Positions 34,302-37,664 of a DNA stretch of 37,664 bases are shown here, in pieces. Within the stretch, counting starts at the first letter, position 1. The number at the start of each line of letters is the position of its first letter. The translations under genes and the position numbers were made by a program. The notes under the pieces were generated by a model. It searched no databases and was not told the origin of the DNA. It saw nothing but the letters and a program-made list of their open reading frames with translations. Source of the stretch: Gammaproteobacteria bacterium (GTDB lineage Bacteria > Pseudomonadota > Gammaproteobacteria > Pseudomonadales > Azotimanducaceae); contig VXYV01000041.1 in the NCBI GenBank assembly GCA_009845835.1, positions 1 through 37,664 of the forward strand, given 5' to 3'.

Positions 34302-35740
34302 AGAAATTTGGATGGATACCTGAGATGCCAATCAGTTAAACGCTGATATTCAGCTGCAAGTTCGAGTAACTGCCAATCCGAAAACCGTGGTCCGATGAGT
34401 TGAATACCCACGGGCAAGCTATTGACCGTACCACAAGGGACACCAATGGCTGGTAAGCCACCGAGATTCGCTGCGACGGTGAATCTATCTTGACGATACA
34501 GTTCGAATTGATCGTGATCGTCCGCTAACACGGGTGCAGCAACGGTTGGTGCAGATGGCGCCAAGATGAAATCCACGTCGTTAAATGTTTGAGTGTATCG
34601 ATCGTGAATTAGCCGACGTACCTTCTGGGCTTTAACAAAGTGAGTTTCAGGTTTCCCATTTGTGAGTACGTAATTTCCAAACAGAATTCGGCGTTTAACT
34701 TCAGCTCCAAAACCTTCAATTCGTGTTTTGGTGTATAGATTGTCGATATTCGACACCTCTTTACTTCTAAATCCAAAACGAATGCCATCGAAGCGAGCCA
34801 AATTTGTTACACATTCACCGCGACTAATGGCAAAGTAGGTCGCTAAACACTTTTGAACATCTGGAAGCTCAATCTCTTTGAAATTGTGTCCTGTTTTCTC
34901 AAGTGTATGTCGAACATCAGCCAAAACAGACATAAGTGGCGTTGGTATATCTTCAAAGAATTTACTAGGGTAACCAATTGTTAGACGAGGTAGTTTGTAC
35001 TCCCTGTCAGCAGCAGTATTTATAGTAGAAGCATCTTTGGTGTCCACTCCATTTGTGACATCAAACAGCAACTTGGCATCTTCGACGGTGCGTGTTAGCG
35101 TACCTGGTTGATCTAGACTCGACGAAAAAGCGACCATACCGTATCGAGAGTTTCTTCCATACGTAGGTTTGAAACCGGTAACTCCACAAAATGCTGCCGG
35201 TTGGCGAATGGAACCACCCGTATCGGAACCAGTTGCTGCTGGTGCTAAACCGGCGGCCACCGCGGCGGCGGAACCACTGGAAGATCCGCCGGCGACCTTG
35301 GTGACATCCCAAGGGTTGACCGTCGGTCCCCAAAAGCTCGTCTTACCGGATGATCCCATCGCGAACTCATCCATGTTGGTCTTACCTAAACACACCATTC
35401 CTTGATTGTTCAGTCGACGTACTATTGTCGCATCGTACGGTGCAACAAAGTCAGCCAACATTTTCGACGCGCATGTAGTTTTTACGTCTTTGACACAGAA
35501 AAGGTCTTTATGCACTAAAGGAATCCCCGTAAGTAAACCATTATTGCCGACCGCACGTTGGTGATCTGCTTTCTTTGCCTCTTTTAGTGCCCTGTCGGCG
35601 ACTACGGTGATGAAGCAATTAAGCGCTGGATCGTGCTCTCTGATTCGGTCAAGATAGTACTGTGTCAGTTCGACTGAACTTATTTCTTTTGCTTGAAGTT
35701 GCTCGCTCATTTGTACGAGCGATTGAAATGGCAATATCAC
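34298..35740 (-). CDS. gatA: Asp/Glu-tRNA amidotransferase subunit A
   Basis: Amidase-signature subunit that releases ammonia from glutamine for GatB. The Ser-cisSer-Lys triad is complete: Lys78 (LVHKDLF), Ser153 (GGSSSGSAAAVAAG) and Ser177 (GSDTGGSIRQPA), offset by one from the Staphylococcus enzyme. The 480-residue length is normal. The start is GTG at 35740, overlapping the gatC TGA as GTGA. Family alignment (QAKEISSVELTQYYLDRI near residue 15) supports this start over the internal ATG at codon 11. The gene sits in the compact gatC-gatA-gatB order. Confidence 0.96.
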   Translation of the reverse strand: MILPFQSLVQMSEQLQAKEISSVELTQYYLDRIREHDPALNCFITVVADRALKEAKKADHQRAVGNNGLLTGIPLVHKDLFCVKDVKTTCASKMLADFVAPYDATIVRRLNNQGMVCLGKTNMDEFAMGSSGKTSFWGPTVNPWDVTKVAGGSSSGSAAAVAAGLAPAATGSDTGGSIRQPAAFCGVTGFKPTYGRNSRYGMVAFSSSLDQPGTLTRTVEDAKLLFDVTNGVDTKDASTINTAADREYKLPRLTIGYPSKFFEDIPTPLMSVLADVRHTLEKTGHNFKEIELPDVQKCLATYFAISRGECVTNLARFDGIRFGFRSKEVSNIDNLYTKTRIEGFGAEVKRRILFGNYVLTNGKPETHFVKAQKVRRLIHDRYTQTFNDVDFILAPSAPTVAAPVLADDHDQFELYRQDRFTVAANLGGLPAIGVPCGTVNSLPVGIQLIGPRFSDWQLLELAAEYQRLTDWHLRYPSKFL

Positions 35741-36039
35741 CGATCGAATACTTTAGGAACGATGTACAGTTGGTTTAGTGTATGAGATGTCAGTTGTTTT
35801 AATTGTTGAAGGTCAGGATTGGTCGAGGGTGAATCCTCGCGAGTGACCGTTGAATCTTCCTGACATTGGGTTAATGGAATTACATTTTCTGTCGGAACAC
35901 TTTCCAGTTCTGTGAGTGAACCAATAAAAAACTCAAGCGAACGGTGAATGAGTAGACGTTCAGAGTCTGCTAGGACTAAATGACTTAATCGGCAAAGTTC
36001 GTCGAGTTTCGAGTTGCTGATTTTGCGAGTTTTTTGCAC
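35737..36039 (-). CDS. gatC: Asp/Glu-tRNA amidotransferase subunit C
   Basis: GatC is the small wrapping subunit that stabilises the GatA-GatB interface. The 100-residue chain has the family features LCRLSHLVLADSERLLI near residue 15 and a C-terminal ending YIVPKVFDR, close to the usual F-x-VPKV. The start is GTG at 36039. In many gammaproteobacteria gatC is divergent from mreB; here the upstream 890 nt holds no mreB. The promoter of the gatCAB operon should lie in that gap. Confidence 0.93.
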   Translation of the reverse strand: MQKTRKISNSKLDELCRLSHLVLADSERLLIHRSLEFFIGSLTELESVPTENVIPLTQCQEDSTVTREDSPSTNPDLQQLKQLTSHTLNQLYIVPKVFDR

Positions 36040-36547
36040 TTAGATTTCTAGGGACATCCCACATTCTGTGTTCACAGAACTCATAAATAGAAAGGGAACA
36101 GGTTTTGTCAAGTGAGTTCTCTATCGCATATAAGGAAGTCGACCAGGAGAAGCCATTTATTCAATAGTGGTATTAATAACCCGGATTGGAAGCTTAGTTC
36201 GTCGTATATTCGGCATTTTTCCCTGATGACCTATGTTATATGAAAGAATGACTATTTTGCCGGTACAATCTGACCGGTCATTTTGCAACTATTTATAGCT
36301 TATTTACGAGATTATTGTATGCGAGTTAATCAACCTGAGAATCCGGTCGAAGTGAAATATCCTGGCAGTATGTGCGTTGACATTGAAACGTTTCATCTGC
36401 GGTAGCTAATTGAAGCGTGTCCTCGGAAACATAGGGGCTCCAAGGAGGCTGTAGTGTGTGTGCGAGCGTGTTGTGTTGAGAACAATGCGATTGAAGCTAC
36501 TTGGGTAGGTTGGAGCTCGTTGTATGAGTTGTTAGAGCGATTGTTTT

Positions 36548-36586
36548 TGCGTTTCATTTAGTACATGCAGGCCGAATGAAACGGCA
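36548..36586. ncRNA. Strong hairpin, candidate element of a small RNA
   Basis: TGCGTTTCATT (36548-36558) pairs with AATGAAAC and GCA (36575-36582, 36584-36586), with one bulged G at 36583. The result is 11 base pairs closing a 16-nt loop. A T5 run lies just before its left arm, so on the minus strand the stem would be followed by A-rich template, consistent with a possible terminator in one direction. The function is unknown. Confidence 0.3.
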
Positions 36587-36620
36587 GGAACAATGTACAA
36601 CGGGTGTTATGGTGAATTGT

Positions 36621-36652
36621 GGGGATCTAAACATCGGTGCCGCTTAGACCCC
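36621..36652. ncRNA. GC-capped hairpin, candidate element of a small RNA
   Basis: GGGG-A-TCTAA (36621-36630) pairs with TTAGA-CCCC (36644-36652), nine base pairs with a bulged A and a 13-nt loop. It lies 34 nt after the previous hairpin. Together they could form the core of a structured RNA; no known RNA family is recognised. Confidence 0.3.
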
Positions 36653-36929
36653 GAATGAAAAAGCCAAAACGGTGACAACGACAGCTCATGAGCAGGTTAG
36701 ACAATCTACTGTATACTCCGAAGTGATACCGATTACTTCCTAAATCACTCGACGGTTTCAACCAAGAAACACATACTTGATGCCGTCTCAATCTGACCGG
36801 ACGAACACAGGCAGTTGACCATCAACTCGTGGCTTACGCACCCTTATCTATAGCTACACAACTAGTACCTTTTCAAGGTAACGTAAAAATAATAGTGCTT
36901 TTCCAGCTGATTGGGCAAAATACGGAAAA

Positions 36930-37526
36930 TTAAAAGGCTCTTCCGAATGAAAGTGTAAATGACATTCCGTCACTGTCACTATCTAACAAGAATTCGACCG
37001 CTGCACCAAAAACAAAGTCATTATCCATCTGATATAAAAAACCACCGGAGATCGATCTACTGTCACTATCGTCTATACTATACACAACTCCACGTAGATA
37101 GACCATGTCGAGTGTCAACCAAATTCCTGCATTAAAACTCCATTCGTCATCACTTTCGCTTTGACCAAGAAACTCTATCTCGCCAGTATCAAAGGTCGCT
37201 CCAATAAACGGAGTATAGTAATCGAAATCCCAACCTATTTCTCCGCCAAATCTAGTGTTGCTTATGTCTCCTGAAATACAAAAAACAACTTCACAAACAT
37301 CAATGTCACCAGTAAAACGGGTAAAACTAGCTCCCAAATAAACACTGTCGTCCCTGAAATTGTAGAAGTTTGCTCCCACACCGAGCGTATTCGATTCCAA
37401 AGCAAGACCTAATTCATCATCCTCAAAATCAGCTGTAACTTATCCAATAGTTCCGAGAATGAATCGGTCGTCCGCGAAAACACAAACAGACAGCAGTATT
37501 AACGGTAGAATCAGAAGATTTTTCAT
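36930..37526 (-). pseudogene. Outer-membrane beta-barrel-like protein interrupted by an in-frame TAA
   Basis: On the minus strand an ATG at 37526 follows AAAGGAA with about 8-nt spacing. It encodes an 18-residue signal peptide (MKNLLILPLILLSVCVFA) and DDRFILGTIG, then a TAA at codon 29 (37440-37442), then a fully open frame of 168 residues. The downstream chain alternates hydrophobic and polar residues in strand-like pieces (VYLGASFTRF, RFGGEIGWDF, YTPFIGATFD). It ends with SFTLSFGRAF, and the terminal Phe is the usual barrel-assembly signal. TAT or TAC (Tyr) is one change from the stop and would suit a strand. Without the first 28 codons the protein would lack a signal. I read it as a recently inactivated small porin-like gene; a sequencing error is also possible. 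Confidence 0.7.
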
Positions 37527-37664
37527 AATTTAGTTTCCTTTACTAAGTGAAATTGAAAGTTGTCGTCGTATTTTACGAAACCTAGAAGCTACAACTGAGT
37601 AAGATTTATGTAAAAATTTTGAAGGGGTCTCAAGTATTTGCGTACAAATTACTTTCTTTATCGC

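Larger units (their letters stand above)
36040..36929. other. Large intergenic region with several RNA-like hairpins
   Basis: About 890 nt without a convincing gene on either strand. A 28-codon ORF at 36319-36405 (MRVNQPENPVEVKYPGS...) has no clear Shine-Dalgarno and is unlikely. Two strong hairpins at 36548-36586 and 36621-36652 are each followed by or contain CCGAATGAAA, and a third copy lies at 36943. A 6-bp stem with a 3-nt loop sits at 36813-36827. The region could encode a small RNA or be the remains of deleted genes such as mreB. Confidence 0.45.

Noticed and set aside
36266-36800. A 12-bp direct repeat CAATCTGACCGG at 36266 and 36789
   Set aside because: A window of this size is expected to contain many 12-mer pairs by chance, and the flanks are not similar.
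25232-37526. Reassignment of TAG or TAA to an amino acid, suggested by the in-frame stops
   Set aside because: TAA, TAG and TGA all end conserved genes here at normal family lengths, for example dapD (TAA), coxA (TAG) and gatA (TGA). Two different stop codons are involved inside genes. Gene decay explains the data more simply.

Overview
The window looks like a chromosomal stretch of a gammaproteobacterium. Several gene neighbourhoods are typical of that class: ygfB-pepP-ubiH next to the glycine cleavage genes, a ZapA gene followed by 6S RNA and then the 5-formyltetrahydrofolate cyclo-ligase gene, ptsP next to rppH, and lgt-thyA-folA. The P-protein of the glycine cleavage system is split into two genes, and the genome encodes GatCAB, so its Gln- and/or Asn-tRNA is made by transamidation. 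The terminal oxidase is an aa3-type enzyme whose subunit II carries a fused cytochrome c domain, which points to aerobic respiration. I cannot place it below class level from sequence alone.

Layout. 1-844: the tail of an edge gene, a tiny hydrophobic ORF, then about 750 nt without a convincing gene. 845-1678: dapD (lysine/peptidoglycan). 3833-1656 (minus): lgt-thyA-folA. 3973-5615 (plus): an NRDE-family protein and a secreted EF-hand protein. 8447-5612 (minus): rppH-ptsP. 15864-8568 (minus): a tightly overlapped run ygfB-pepP-ubiH-gcvT-gcvH-gcvPA-gcvPB. 15944-18562 (plus): a small coiled-coil gene, zapA, 6S RNA, fau, def, rpiA. 21769-18574 (minus): tkt-pgk. 21950-25268 (plus): metK, metF, ald. 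26003-30028 (plus): coxB-coxA-coxC and subunit IV. 32801-30340 (minus): a thioredoxin-reductase-like ferredoxin-NADP reductase, a YrbL-family protein and a zinc-finger methyltransferase. 36039-32853 (minus): gatC-gatA-gatB. 37526-36930 (minus): an interrupted outer-membrane-type protein.

How the genes work together. One-carbon metabolism is strongly represented: the glycine cleavage system makes 5,10-methylene-THF; thyA, folA, metF and fau use or recycle folates; metK makes SAM. tkt, rpiA and pgk serve pentose-phosphate and triose-phosphate metabolism. The housekeeping genes are densely packed, often with 4-nt ATGA start/stop overlaps.

The most interesting signal is hidden in the gaps. At least two genes for exported proteins have a good ribosome-binding site, a signal peptide and an in-frame stop shortly after the signal peptide, while the downstream frame stays protein-like. 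One of these also has a likely one-base frameshift. coxB shows a related pattern: its stop is followed in the same frame by an acidic 17-residue tail and a second stop. I read these as recent gene decay rather than code reassignment, but they are worth checking. A second interesting spot is the 3' end of 6S RNA, which appears to overlap the start of fau. I found no CRISPR array, transposase, tRNA, rRNA or prophage gene.
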